Numbered from the stretch's first letter, positions 1 through 8,004 are shown. The stretch: DNA of 35,628 nucleotides from Sphingomonas sp. 32-66-10 (GCA_002280565.1 NCEF01000018.1:1-35628), one strand, 5' to 3'. Numbers and translations: made by a program. The notes: generated by a model not told the origin, from the letters alone.

Positions 1-155
1 CGCTGCTGGCGCCGAGCGAAAAGCAGATGCTTGAGGATCTCGTCGCCGCCGCGCTCAACGATGCCCGGGCCAAGGCGGATGCGGCGGCGTCGGCGGAAAT
101 GTCGAAGCTTTCCAGCGGGATTCCGCTACCGCCGGGCTTCAAGCTGCCGTTCTGA
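1..155 (+). CDS. YbaB/EbfC family nucleoid-associated protein, C-terminal part (5' end outside window)
   Basis: Only about the last 50 codons are present; the first complete codon begins at position 3 and the TGA is at 153-155. The visible end reads [20 protein letters not shown] and finishes with the proline-rich tail PPGFKLPF. Such an end is typical of the YbaB/EbfC family of small dimeric DNA-binding proteins, usually about 105-110 residues. The conserved stretch after the missing domain (leucine-rich helix with NDA, then a Met-rich and Gly/Pro-rich tail) supports the call. In many bacteria this gene follows dnaX and precedes recR; here recR lies about 21 kb away. Confidence 0.75.
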   Translation, partial: LLAPSEKQMLEDLVAAALNDARAKADAAASAEMSKLSSGIPLPPGFKLPF

Positions 156-180
156 GATCCTTCCCCTACATTTCACAACG

Positions 181-206
181 GGAACAATGGCTTTTGCCCC
201 GGCGTT
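181..206 (+). promoter_or_regulatory. Candidate EcfG (general stress response) promoter
   Basis: GGAAC at 181-185, a 17-nt spacer, then CGTT at 203-206. This matches the GGAAC-N16/17-CGTT pattern known for alphaproteobacterial EcfG sigma factors. It lies 33 nt before the ATG at 239, which would leave a short leader containing the GGGAGA ribosome site. Seen in sequence; activity is inferred. Confidence 0.6.
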
Positions 207-238
207 GGGCCGCCAATGTTCCTGTTGGGAGATGAGAG

Positions 239-529
239 ATGGCTGAAGAACGGATCGTCGAACGCACCGATGGCGTGACGGCGGAGCGCGTGACCGAGCG
301 CGATGGTGGAGGTACCACCACGGTGATCGAGCGGCGCGGTGGCGGCGGCGGGCTGATCCTGGGGATCATCGCGCTGGTGATCGTGGTCGTCGGCGCCTTC
401 TACTTCCTGAGCAACAACTCCGAGACCCGCAAGGACGCGGCGATCACCGAAGCGGCGCAGGCCGTGGGCGAAACCGCCGAGAAGGCCGGCGACGCGATCG
501 ACGAGGCAGTTCCTGCCGAAAAGAAATAA
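239..529 (+). CDS. Small single-pass membrane protein, probable stress-regulated
   Basis: Ninety-six residues. The N-terminal third is charged and cytoplasmic in character, with repeated ERV/TERD patterns, then a GGGGG hinge. One strong membrane helix follows (about residues 39-57, GLILGIIALVIVVVGAFYFL). The C-terminal 40 residues form an Ala/Glu/Lys-rich amphipathic helix (AAQAVGETAEKAGDAIDEAV) like those of late-embryogenesis or YtxH-type stress proteins. A GGGAGA ribosome site lies 6 nt before the ATG. The gene is alone between the YbaB end and a convergent mtgA, and carries an EcfG-type promoter. I do not recognise a named family; a role at the envelope during stress is inference from promoter and composition. 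Confidence 0.75.
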   Translation: MAEERIVERTDGVTAERVTERDGGGTTTVIERRGGGGGLILGIIALVIVVVGAFYFLSNNSETRKDAAITEAAQAVGETAEKAGDAIDEAVPAEKK

Positions 530-537
530 GACCCGCT

Positions 538-563
538 CGCCCTTCTTCCGTGTAGGAAGGGCG
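538..563. repeat. Hairpin after the small membrane protein gene
   Basis: CGCCCTTC at 538-545 pairs perfectly with GAAGGGCG at 556-563 across a 10-nt loop. It starts 8 nt after the stop at 529. There is no T-run, so it may be a weak terminator or a dispersed palindrome. The rest of the convergent gap to 691 holds a second hairpin (637-660) and a CTCCC/GGGAG pair at 671-685, with no gene that I can support. Confidence 0.5.
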
Positions 564-636
564 CAGGGAGGGCATGGCGGGTCGACAGACGTTTGCCACT
601 TCGGCGATCCGTCATGCCCTCTCCCTGGAGTCGTTT

Positions 637-660
637 TGGGCGCGCAGACACGCGCGCCCA
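637..660. repeat. Perfect 9-bp hairpin between convergent genes
   Basis: TGGGCGCGC at 637-645 and GCGCGCCCA at 652-660 are perfect inverted copies with a 6-nt loop. The element sits 32 nt beyond the stop of mtgA (minus strand). A T-run lies on the wrong side for a mtgA terminator, so its role is unclear. Confidence 0.5.
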
Positions 661-691
661 CGCCCAACTTCTCCCGTTCAGGGAGGGGCGT

Positions 692-1519
692 TCAGCGCAC
701 GCAGGCGTCCAGACCGTCGCGCTGGACAACGCCGATACGCGCCGCGATCGAATTGCCATAGCGGCGGGTAAAGCCCTTGGGGGCGGTGGCTGCGCGCTTC
801 TTGGGCAACGGCAGCACGGCGGCGATCCGCGCCGCCTCGGCGCGGGTCAGGTTGCCTGCGCCCTTCTTGAAATAGCGTCGCGCACCCGCTTCGGCGCCAT
901 AGGTGCCGATGCCGGTCTCGGCGACGTTGAGGTACACTTCCATGATCCGCCGCTTGCCCCAGATCGTCTCGATCAGGACGGTGAACCACGCCTCCAGCGC
1001 TTTGCGGAAATAGCCGCCGCCCTGCCACAGGAACACATTCTTCGCCGTCTGCTGGCTGATCGTCGATCCTCCGCGCAGCACCTTTCCACCCTGGGCGTTG
1101 CGCAGCATTGCTGCCGCGATGGAATCATAGTCGAACCCGGAATGGGAGCAGAAGCTGCTGTCCTCCGCTGCGATTGCGGCGCGCGCCATGTCGGCGTCGA
1201 TGCGCGAGAGCGGCACCCATTTCTTGGTCACGCCATGGCCGGTGAAAATGTCGCCCATCATCGTCAGCGTGAAGGGCGGGGGGACAAAGCGGTAGAGCGT
1301 GACCATCCCCACCGACACCAGCACGAACGCCAGCGCACCCTTGAACAGCCAGCCGAGGATGCGGCGGCCGATCGGTTTGCGGGGTTTGGCGGGCTTCACG
1401 GGCTGAATGCCGATTCCGTCGAGATGGCCAAGGTCGGGTAGCGGGCGCGGGCCGAGCGGCGGGCCCGGGCGCGGCGCACCCGGCGCCGATCCGCCCGTTC
1501 CAGTCGTGTCCTGTGGCAC
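692..1519 (-). CDS. mtgA: Monofunctional biosynthetic peptidoglycan transglycosylase
   Basis: Polymerises lipid II into glycan strands at the periplasmic face of the inner membrane (glycosyltransferase family 51, without a transpeptidase domain). A proline-rich cytoplasmic N-terminus of about 50 residues precedes one membrane helix (about 54-76). The GT51 motifs are all present: AAEDSSFCSHSGFD with catalytic Glu119, GGSTISQQTAKN, and KRRIMEVYLNVAE. The length, 275 residues, is slightly above the usual 230-250 because of the long N-terminus. The start is GTG with GGGGAG just upstream; the spacing is short, so a small error in start is possible. It follows rpoH by 19 nt on the same strand and probably shares its transcript. 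Confidence 0.92.
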   Translation of the reverse strand: MPQDTTGTGGSAPGAPRPGPPLGPRPLPDLGHLDGIGIQPVKPAKPRKPIGRRILGWLFKGALAFVLVSVGMVTLYRFVPPPFTLTMMGDIFTGHGVTKKWVPLSRIDADMARAAIAAEDSSFCSHSGFDYDSIAAAMLRNAQGGKVLRGGSTISQQTAKNVFLWQGGGYFRKALEAWFTVLIETIWGKRRIMEVYLNVAETGIGTYGAEAGARRYFKKGAGNLTRAEAARIAAVLPLPKKRAATAPKGFTRRYGNSIAARIGVVQRDGLDACVR

Positions 1520-1538
1520 CTGCTCCCCAGTCGACCCG

Positions 1539-2307
1539 TCAGCCGACGGTCAGCAACCGGCGGTCGCCCGCCAGGCGCATCATCGCCTTTTGCAGCTTTT
1601 CGAACGCACGCACCTCGATCTGGCGGACGCGCTCGCGGCTGACGCCATAGACCTGCGAAAGCTCTTCCAGCGTCTTGGGATCGTCGGTCAGCCGGCGTTC
1701 GGTCAGGATGTGCTGCTCACGCTCGTTGAGCTCGTCCATCGCCTCGATCAGCATGGAGTGGCGGACGTCCGCCTCCTGCGCTTCGGCGACGACCTCGTCC
1801 TGCAGGGCGCTGTCGTCCTGCAGCCAATCCTGCCACTGGCTCTCGCCATCCTCCCGCATCGGCACGTTGAGCGACGTGTCGCCGCCCATCGCCATGCGGC
1901 GGTTCATCGACGTGACCTCTTCTTCGGTCACACCGAGATCGGTGGCGATCTTCGCCAGATCCTCGGGCTTGAGGTCGCCATCCTCGAACGCATCGAGCTT
2001 GGCCTTCATCCGGCGCAGGTTGAAGAACAGCTTCTTCTGCGCGGCGGTGGTGCCCATCTTCACGAGGCTCCACGAACGCAGGATGAATTCCTGGATCGAG
2101 GCGCGGATCCACCACATCGCATAGGTGGCGAGGCGGAAGCCGCGATCGGGCTCGAACTTCTTCACGCCCTGCATCAGGCCGATATTGCCTTCGGAAATGC
2201 TCGGGCGCGAGGATCGGAAACTTCTTGATCTCCGCCAGATAGCGGTTGAGGCTAGCCTCACCACCTAGGGCTGGGATCGTCGCCGGGACGTTGCTTCCGC
2301 GGGCCAT
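1539..2307 (-). pseudogene. rpoH: Heat-shock sigma factor RpoH, disrupted by internal deletion and frameshift
   Basis: RpoH directs RNA polymerase to heat-shock promoters. The first 36 codons, from an ATG at 2307 with AAGGGAG 9 nt upstream, give MARGSNVPATIPALGGEASL and then NRYLAEIKKFPILAPE, a normal RpoH N-terminus. At about 2198-2200 the sequence jumps straight to ISEGNIGLMQGVKKFEPDRG in a different frame. From there to the stop at 1539 all later RpoH motifs are intact (RLATYAMWWIRASIQEFILRSWSLVK, the RpoH box region QKKLFFNLRR, region 4 GVSRERVRQIEVRAFEKLQK). Compared with the family (about 290-300 residues), some 45 codons are missing, including the AHKLVTSHLRLVAKIAMGYRGYGLP part of region 2.1. 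The loss is not a multiple of three. As written, no full-length sigma factor is made; the first frame runs on to about 1717. This may be a real lesion, or an assembly or sequencing artefact. Confidence 0.85.
2247..2260. repeat. 14-nt perfect palindrome in the rpoH N-terminal codons
   Basis: TGAGGCTAGCCTCA is its own reverse complement. It contains the rare tetranucleotide CTAG, and a second CTAG (CCTAGG, 2264-2269) lies 3 nt away. In rpoH mRNA it could form a 5-bp stem with a CUAG loop about 15-20 codons after the start. Function unknown. Confidence 0.6.
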
Positions 2308-2389
2308 GGTCACTTACTCCCTTTGTCTGGGCTTCCCCCCTTTAGCGGCGGGGATGCCGGTCGACCCTCCGTTTGGACGAGTCAGATGC

Positions 2390-3337
2390 TTATACGATGA
2401 GCTTATCCATCAGTTCCTGCATGTCCGCAGGCATTTCGCTATCGAACGCCAAAGCGTTACTACTGATAGGATGGATGAACCCCAGCCGGGCGGCATGCAA
2501 GGCCTGACGGCGGAAACCCATGGTTTCCAATACCTCCCGATGTTCTTTTTTCGTTCTGCCATAAACCGGGTCGCCGATCAACGGGTGACCGAGCGACGCC
2601 ATGTGCACGCGCACCTGGTGCGTGCGGCCGGTTTCGAGCCGGCATTCGACCAATGCTGCCTCATAAAGCGGCTTCAGCAGCGTCCAGTGGGTGACCGCGC
2701 GCTTGCCACCCGGCTGGATGGCAATCTTTTTGCGGTTTTGCGGCGAGCGCGCAAGCGGCGCATCGACGCTTCCGCCTGACGTTTTCGGTCGGCCGGAGAC
2801 GATCGCCTGGTAGCGGCGGTCGATCGAGTGATCCTTGAACTGGCGGGCCAGGCCGACATGCGCGCGGTCGGTCTTGGCCGCGACCATCAGGCCGGACGTA
2901 TCCTTGTCGATGCGATGCACGATGCCGGGGCGCGCGACTCCGCCGATGCCCGACAGGCTGCCCTGGCAATGGTGGAGCAGCGCGTTGACGAGCGTGCCGT
3001 CGAAATTGCCCGCGGCGGGGTGGACGACGAGGCCCGCCTGCTTGTCGATGACGATCAGATGTTCATCCTCGAACACCACGTTGAGCGCGATCTCCTGCGC
3101 TTCGTTATGCGCGGGTTCGGGTTCGGGGACGATCAGCGTAAACGTCGCGCCGCCGGGCGCCTTTTTCTTGGGATCGCGGATCAGGCCATCGGGGCCGGTG
3201 ACATTGCCGGTGGAGATCAGCGCCTTGATCCGCTCACGCGACAGCGTGGGGAGCGCATCCGCCAAAGCCCGGTCGAGCCGCCAGCCAGCTGCTGCATCCG
3301 CGATCCGCGCTTCGAGTGTGGCTACCCCCCGGTTCAT
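2390..3337 (-). CDS. rluD: Ribosomal large subunit pseudouridine synthase D
   Basis: Converts uridines 1911, 1915 and 1917 (E. coli numbering) of helix 69 in 23S rRNA to pseudouridine. The 315-residue protein has an S4-like RNA-binding domain (about 15-75, LDRALADALPTLSRERIKALI) and a RluA-type catalytic domain. The hallmark HRIDKDTSGLMV carries catalytic Asp144, and LETGRTHQVRVHMASLGHPL is the conserved C-terminal catalytic motif. It lies 82 nt upstream of rpoH on the same strand. Its start is only 12 nt from the divergent M67 peptidase start, so the two promoters must overlap. RluA, RluC and RluD are similar; length and motifs fit RluD best. Confidence 0.9.
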   Translation of the reverse strand: MNRGVATLEARIADAAAGWRLDRALADALPTLSRERIKALISTGNVTGPDGLIRDPKKKAPGGATFTLIVPEPEPAHNEAQEIALNVVFEDEHLIVIDKQAGLVVHPAAGNFDGTLVNALLHHCQGSLSGIGGVARPGIVHRIDKDTSGLMVAAKTDRAHVGLARQFKDHSIDRRYQAIVSGRPKTSGGSVDAPLARSPQNRKKIAIQPGGKRAVTHWTLLKPLYEAALVECRLETGRTHQVRVHMASLGHPLIGDPVYGRTKKEHREVLETMGFRRQALHAARLGFIHPISSNALAFDSEMPADMQELMDKLIV

Positions 3338-3349
3338 TGCTGTAGAGAA

Positions 3350-3748
3350 ATGGGAATGGCTTTAAGGATTTCAAGCTGTGTTATCGCACTAATCCACCAC
3401 GCGGCGGCGGATGCCGCGCCACTGGAGGCGTGCGGGCTGCTGTTCGGCGATGGTGCGGTCGAGCGGGCGAGCGTCATCGCCAACGTGTCAGACGATCCGG
3501 CGCGGCGGTTCGAGATCGATCCGGGCGCGCTGATCGCGGCGTTGCGGGCGGAGCGTGCGGGCGGGGACAGGGTCATCGGCTATTGGCACTCGCACCCGTC
3601 GGGCGATGCGACGCCCTCCGTGACCGATGCGGCGATGGCGGCGGCGGATGGGAAGCTGTGGCTGATCGTCGCGGGCGAGACCGTGACCGCGTGGCGCGCG
3701 GGGCCGACCGGGCTGCATGGGCGGTTCGAGCGGGTGGAACTCGCCTGA
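3350..3748 (+). CDS. M67 family (JAMM/MPN+) metallopeptidase
   Basis: A 132-residue single-domain JAB1/MPN protein. It has the glutamate motif LEACGLLFG (Glu26) and the zinc-binding HSHPSGDATPSVTD (His80, His82, Ser90, Asp93), so the full JAMM metal site is present. Bacterial members of this size are related to Mec+/CysO-type peptidases that release small sulfur-carrier proteins, but no sulfur-carrier or ThiF-like partner is visible here, so the substrate is unknown. ATG codons at 3350 and 3356 are both possible; neither has a strong ribosome site. It is divergent from rluD and convergent with the SDR gene. Confidence 0.85.
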   Translation: MGMALRISSCVIALIHHAAADAAPLEACGLLFGDGAVERASVIANVSDDPARRFEIDPGALIAALRAERAGGDRVIGYWHSHPSGDATPSVTDAAMAAADGKLWLIVAGETVTAWRAGPTGLHGRFERVELA

Positions 3749-3766
3749 CCGGAACGAAGAAGCCGG

Positions 3767-3787
3767 GCCCCGGCGCAAGGCCGGGGC
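3767..3787. repeat. GC-rich palindrome between convergent genes
   Basis: GCCCCGGC (3767-3774) and GCCGGGGC (3780-3787) flank a GCAAG loop. The core resembles the larger inverted elements at 22233-22337 (CCCCGGCCTTGTGCCGGGG) read on the other strand. It probably belongs to the same dispersed palindrome family and may also act as a bidirectional terminator for the genes ending at 3748 and 3796. Confidence 0.6.
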
Positions 3788-3795
3788 GACGGGGA

Positions 3796-4557
3796 TCAAT
3801 GCTGCGCGCCCTTCACCATCGCAGTCAGTTGCGCGAGCGTCGCGTCGAAGCGGCCTTCGGCCTCGGCATTGCGGAGCGGCTTAACACGCTCGACCAGGAT
3901 TTCCTGTGGCGTCGGTGCCTCGCCGAACAGCGCCATCACCTCGTCGGCGAAGTCGTCGAGCGGCTGATAGGCGGCACGTTCGCGCTGGCCGGGGGTGAGG
4001 TCGGTCTGGACGGCGGGCGGGGCGAGTTCGATCACTTCCACCGATCCTGCCAGCGCGTCGCGCAGCGAGAGGGTGTAGCTGTGGATTGCCGCCTTGGTCG
4101 CGCTGTAGGTCGCGGCGATGATCAAAGGCACGAAGGCGAGGCCGGAGGTGACGTTGACGATTGCCGCGTCGTCCTGCGCCTTCAGATGATCGACCAGCGC
4201 GTTGGTCAGGCGGATCGGGCCGAGCAAATTGGTGGTGATCGTCGCCTCGGCATCGCTCAGGTCGCGGCGCGCGGACAGATCCTCGTAACGCATGACCCCG
4301 GCATTGTTGATCACGACATTGAGCGCCGGGTGGGCGGCGATCAGGTCGGCGGCGAAGGTCTCGATCGCTTCGGCGCTGTCGATGTCGAGCGTCATGGCGT
4401 GCATGTTCGCGCGACCCGCGATGGCGGCGTCGAGCGCGTCGCGGCGGCGGCCGGCGACGATCACGGTATTGCCCGCGTCGTGCAGGCGATGGGCGAGCGC
4501 CTCGCCGATGCCCGACCCGCCGCCGGTGATCAGGATGGTGTTGCCGCTGTGTTTCAT
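3796..4557 (-). CDS. SDR family oxidoreductase
   Basis: A 253-residue classical short-chain dehydrogenase. It has the Rossmann motif TGGGSGIG (11-18), NNAG (84-87), catalytic Ser138 and the YSATK motif with Tyr151 and Lys155. The basic GRRR after the second strand suggests NADP(H). The substrate cannot be told from sequence; the DltE-like arrangement is common in uncharacterised reductases. The ATG at 4557 is chosen because GGAGA lies 6 nt upstream; a second ATG at 4569 has no ribosome site. It is divergent from an HxlR regulator, a frequent arrangement in which the regulator controls the oxidoreductase. Confidence 0.88.
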   Translation of the reverse strand: MKHSGNTILITGGGSGIGEALAHRLHDAGNTVIVAGRRRDALDAAIAGRANMHAMTLDIDSAEAIETFAADLIAAHPALNVVINNAGVMRYEDLSARRDLSDAEATITTNLLGPIRLTNALVDHLKAQDDAAIVNVTSGLAFVPLIIAATYSATKAAIHSYTLSLRDALAGSVEVIELAPPAVQTDLTPGQRERAAYQPLDDFADEVMALFGEAPTPQEILVERVKPLRNAEAEGRFDATLAQLTAMVKGAQH

Positions 4558-4659
4558 CTGCGTCTCCATGGGATGTGGTGACGGGGATTTAGCGGCGCGC
4601 TATCGTATCGAAAGAAGGCACCCGAAAGATTTATACTTACCGAAAAGAGAGTGTGGGCG

Positions 4660-5037
4660 ATGGGCAATGGCGAGTGGCATGCGAGCGATCCGCGCGTGGA
4701 TGCGCTGGTCTATGACCTGATCGGCGCGGTCGCGGACAAGTGGACGATGCTGTTGCTCGAAACGCTCGATGAGGGCGGTGAGATGCGCTTCACCCAGATT
4801 TCGCGTGCGATTCCGGGGATCAGCCAGAAGATGCTGACGCAGACGCTGCGGCGGATGGAGCGCGACGGCTTCGTGACGCGCACGGTGCATGCAGTGGTGC
4901 CGCCGCGCGTGGACTATCGCCTGACGCCGCTGGGCGACAGCCTGGGTGAGGCGTTTTGTGGGGTGTGGCATTGGGCCGAGGCGAACCTGGACGCGGTCGG
5001 CGTTGCGCGCGCCGGGTTCGACGCGCGCGACCGATAG
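4660..5037 (+). CDS. HxlR family transcriptional regulator
   Basis: A 125-residue winged-helix protein. The pattern ALVYDLIGAVADKWTMLLLE, then FTQISRAIPGISQKMLTQTL and RRMERDGFVTRTVHAVVPPR, is diagnostic of HxlR. The upstream GTG at 4651 is in frame, but the ATG at 4660 lies about 8 nt after AGAGAG and is preferred. TATACT at 4632-4637 may be a -10 element. The likely target is the divergent SDR gene, 102 nt away. HxlR proteins often sense aldehydes, quinones or redox state; no conserved sensing cysteine stands out near the N-terminus. Its stop is one base from the stop of the convergent serine hydrolase. Confidence 0.88.
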   Translation: MGNGEWHASDPRVDALVYDLIGAVADKWTMLLLETLDEGGEMRFTQISRAIPGISQKMLTQTLRRMERDGFVTRTVHAVVPPRVDYRLTPLGDSLGEAFCGVWHWAEANLDAVGVARAGFDARDR

Positions 5038-5038
5038 A

Positions 5039-6313
5039 TCAATCCCCCTTCGGTCCCAGATAGTCCGCGCCATACACCGCCTTGCGGATATCGGTGTGGA
5101 GCGTGCCGTCGAACGGGAAGGTCTGGACGAAGAACACCACCGCCATATTGTTGGCGGGATCGACCCAGAACAGCGTGCTCGCCGCGCCGTCCCAGAAGAA
5201 TTCGCCGACCGCGCCGCGGTTGCGGTCTGGGGTCGCGGGGCGGGCGGTGCGGACGGCGAAGTTGACGCCGAAGCCGCCGTCGATCTTGCCCATCAGCCAC
5301 TCGCGTTCCTTGATCGCGGGGTCGAGGTGATCGGTCGCCATCAGGCGGATCGTCGCGGGCTTGAGCAGGCGCGCACCGTCCAGTTCGCCGCCGTTCAGCA
5401 GCATCCGGGCAAAGCGCATATAATCGTCGATCGGCGCGACGATCCCGGCGCCGCCCATCGTCAGCGGCACGCCGGGGAAGTTGCGCTCACGCATCGCCGC
5501 ATCGGGCTGGCGGGCCATGCCGGTCGGGCCCTTCACATAGGTCGCGGCGAAGCGCGGGAGGCGATCCATCGGCTGGTGCCAGCCGGCCTCGCGCATCTTC
5601 AGCGGATCGAAGATGTGCTGCTGGACATAGTCGGTGAACTTCATGCCGCTCAGCCGCTCGACCAGCAGCGCCTGGACATCGACCGACACGCTGTAATGCC
5701 ATTCGGTGCCGGGTTCGGAGAGCAACGGCACCTTGGCGAGGCGGCGACCGAACTCCGCAAGCGTATTCTGCGGGTTGAGCGGATCGGCGGCGGCGAACGC
5801 CTTGTGCGCTGCGGTCGGGCCGTCGCCATAGGCGAAGCCGGCGGTGTGGCGCAGCACGTCGCGGATCGTGATCGGACGGCTCGCGGCGCGCCACAGCGGC
5901 TTGCCATCGGGGCCGGTGCCGTCCTGAACCTGCATATTCGCGAAATCGGGGAGATAGCGCGCGAGCGGATCGTCGAGGCGGAACTTGCCCTGCTCCCACA
6001 GCTGCATGAGGGCGACGCCCGTCACCGGCTTGGTCATCGAATAAATCTGCACCAGCGTGTCGCGGGCGAAGGGGCGGGCGGCCTCACGATCGGCGACGCC
6101 GCGCGCGGCGAAATGCACCTCGCGCCCGTCCTTCCACACCAGCACCGACCCGCCGACCGCGCGACCATCGGCGATCATCTTGGCCAGCATCGCGTCGATC
6201 CGCTTGGTGTCGAGCTTCACCGCGTCGGCAGGCGCTGCGCGGGTCTGGGCGAGCGCGGGGGCCGCCGTCGTGGTGAGTGCAAGTGCCGTCAACGCTGTCA
6301 TCCAATGCCACAT
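5039..6313 (-). CDS. Secreted serine hydrolase, beta-lactamase/esterase (class C-like) family
   Basis: A 424-residue protein with a cleavable signal peptide (hydrophobic 5-20, AAPALAQ cleavage context). The family nucleophile motif is SMTK (Ser92, Lys95). The tyrosine motif is YSV (Tyr207) rather than the YxN of true class C beta-lactamases, as is common in family VIII esterases. The C-terminal FFWDGAASTLFWVDP occupies the position of the third (KTG-like) box. A periplasmic esterase or peptidase is more likely than antibiotic resistance. GGGAG lies 7 nt before the ATG at 6313. The gap to divergent chpT is about 100 nt. Confidence 0.85.
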   Translation of the reverse strand: MWHWMTALTALALTTTAAPALAQTRAAPADAVKLDTKRIDAMLAKMIADGRAVGGSVLVWKDGREVHFAARGVADREAARPFARDTLVQIYSMTKPVTGVALMQLWEQGKFRLDDPLARYLPDFANMQVQDGTGPDGKPLWRAASRPITIRDVLRHTAGFAYGDGPTAAHKAFAAADPLNPQNTLAEFGRRLAKVPLLSEPGTEWHYSVSVDVQALLVERLSGMKFTDYVQQHIFDPLKMREAGWHQPMDRLPRFAATYVKGPTGMARQPDAAMRERNFPGVPLTMGGAGIVAPIDDYMRFARMLLNGGELDGARLLKPATIRLMATDHLDPAIKEREWLMGKIDGGFGVNFAVRTARPATPDRNRGAVGEFFWDGAASTLFWVDPANNMAVVFFVQTFPFDGTLHTDIRKAVYGADYLGPKGD

Positions 6314-6415
6314 CCAGAGTCTCCCAATCGATTTGCCGCGGACGCTAGCGGCGAATGGCCCGCTTGCGAAGAGGGTGCGCTTGCAGCGGCGGCGCGGCTG
6401 GGCCAAAGGGGAGCC

Positions 6416-7060
6416 ATGAACATTTCGCCGACCGATTTTGCCAGCCTGCTCTGCTCGCGCCTGTGCCACGACCTGTTGAGCCCGGTGGGCGCGCTCAACA
6501 ATGGCCTTGAGCTGCTCGCCGACGAGCACGACCCGGAAATGCGCGCGCGCTGCCTCGAACTGCTGGCGGAGAGCGCGAAGGCGAGTGCGAACAAGCTGAA
6601 ATTCTTCCGCCTCGCGTTCGGCGCGGCGGGCGGGTTCGGCGATACCGTCGACACGCGTGAGGCGCAGGCGGCGATCGACGGCCTGTTCGGCGACAATCAC
6701 CGCGTGTCGATCGGCTGGATGGTCGAGGACCCGGTGCTGCCCAAGCAGGTGATCAAGGTGCTGCTCAACCTCGCGCTGATCGGCGGCGATGCGCTGGTGC
6801 GCGGGGGCCAGCTGGATATCGGTGCCGAAGCGCGCGACGACATGGTCGAGATCGTGGTGCGCGCGCAGGGGCCGCGCATCGTGCTGGACGGCGAACTGCG
6901 CGGCGCGCTGAGCGGCGATACCGGTGATTCTCCGGTCACCCCCCGCGCGGCCGCGGCGTATCTGGTGCATCAGCTGGTGACGCAGGGCGGCGGCGAGCTG
7001 CAGGTGTCGCCACCCGACGCCGACGTGCTGCTGTTCGGGGCAGCGTTCAAGGTCGCCTGA
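6416..7060 (+). CDS. chpT: Histidine phosphotransferase ChpT
   Basis: ChpT passes phosphate from the hybrid kinase CckA to the response regulators CtrA and CpdR in alphaproteobacteria. The 214-residue protein opens with [20 protein letters not shown], the ChpT helix containing the phosphorylated histidine (His18). It keeps the two-domain layout: a dimerising helical bundle (about 1-75) and a degenerate ATPase-like fold with no ATP-binding motifs. AGGGG precedes the ATG at 6416. The stop overlaps the start of trhO by one base (TGATG), so the two are translationally coupled. Its presence implies a CckA-ChpT-CtrA pathway in this organism. Confidence 0.88.
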   Translation: MNISPTDFASLLCSRLCHDLLSPVGALNNGLELLADEHDPEMRARCLELLAESAKASANKLKFFRLAFGAAGGFGDTVDTREAQAAIDGLFGDNHRVSIGWMVEDPVLPKQVIKVLLNLALIGGDALVRGGQLDIGAEARDDMVEIVVRAQGPRIVLDGELRGALSGDTGDSPVTPRAAAAYLVHQLVTQGGGELQVSPPDADVLLFGAAFKVA

Positions 7061-8004
7061 TGCGCGAAGTCCGCGTCGCGGCGCTGTACCAGTTTACCCG
7101 GTTCGACGATCCGGCGGCCATCAAGGGTCCGCTGCTCGACCTGTGCGTCGCGCAGGGGGTGAAGGGCACGTTGCTGCTCGCCCGCGAAGGGATCAACGGG
7201 ACGATTGCAGGGAGCGAAGCGGCAATCGACGCGGTGCTAACGCATATCCGCGCCTTGCCCGGATGCGATGTGATCGACGTCAAATTCTCACACGCCGCCG
7301 CGATGCCGTTCCACCGGATGAAGGTGCGACTGAAGCGCGAGATCGTGACGATGGGCCAGCCCGACATCGATCCGCTTGCCGGGGTCGGCCATTATGTCGC
7401 CCCGTCCGAGTGGAACGACCTGATCGCCGATCCCGACACGGTGCTGATCGACACGCGCAACGATTATGAGGTGGCGATCGGCACCTTCCGTGGCGCGATC
7501 GATCCCAAGACGCGCAGCTTCAGCGAGTTTCCCGACTGGTTCCGCGCCAAGCGCGCGGAGATCGAGGCGGCGGGGCGGACGCCCAAGATCGCGATGTTCT
7601 GCACCGGCGGCATCCGCTGCGAGAAATCGACCGCCTTCGCGAAGGCGGAAGGGGTGGAGCAGGTCTATCACCTCAAGGGCGGCATTCTCGCCTATCTCGA
7701 ACAGGTGCCGCAGGACGCTAGCCTGTGGGACGGCGAATGCTTCGTGTTCGACGAGCGGGTGGCGGTGAAGCATGGCCTTGCGGTCGGCGAGCATGTCCTG
7801 TGCCGCGCGTGCCGGATGCCGGTGAGCCCGGAAGCGCGAGAGTCGGCGGACTATGTCGAAGGGGTGAGCTGTCCCGCCTGTATCGGCACCCGCACCGATG
7901 AACAGCGCGCCAGCTATGCCGAGCGGCACCGCCAGGCGCTGATGGCGGCGGCGCGGGGAGAGGCGCATGTCGGGGCGGTGTTTCCGGAGCCTGACGCTGA
8001 CTGA
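7060..8004 (+). CDS. trhO: tRNA uridine(34) hydroxylase, rhodanese domain (YceA/TrhO)
   Basis: TrhO makes 5-hydroxyuridine at tRNA position 34, a step towards cmo5U or mcmo5U wobble modification. The 314-residue protein has an N-terminal acylphosphatase-like/UPF0176 domain ([15 protein letters not shown]) and a rhodanese domain (about 115-215) with the loop [11 protein letters not shown] (Cys181, Cys187). A C-terminal cysteine pair set ([12 protein letters not shown]) follows. All are typical of this family. The ATG overlaps the chpT stop. The last 38 nt overlap the next gene's start. Confidence 0.9.
   Translation: MREVRVAALYQFTRFDDPAAIKGPLLDLCVAQGVKGTLLLAREGINGTIAGSEAAIDAVLTHIRALPGCDVIDVKFSHAAAMPFHRMKVRLKREIVTMGQPDIDPLAGVGHYVAPSEWNDLIADPDTVLIDTRNDYEVAIGTFRGAIDPKTRSFSEFPDWFRAKRAEIEAAGRTPKIAMFCTGGIRCEKSTAFAKAEGVEQVYHLKGGILAYLEQVPQDASLWDGECFVFDERVAVKHGLAVGEHVLCRACRMPVSPEARESADYVEGVSCPACIGTRTDEQRASYAERHRQALMAAARGEAHVGAVFPEPDAD

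Noticed and set aside
5039-6313. The serine hydrolase as a beta-lactamase resistance gene.
   Set aside because: It has SMTK but YSV instead of YxN and lacks a clear KTG; esterase or peptidase function is more likely.
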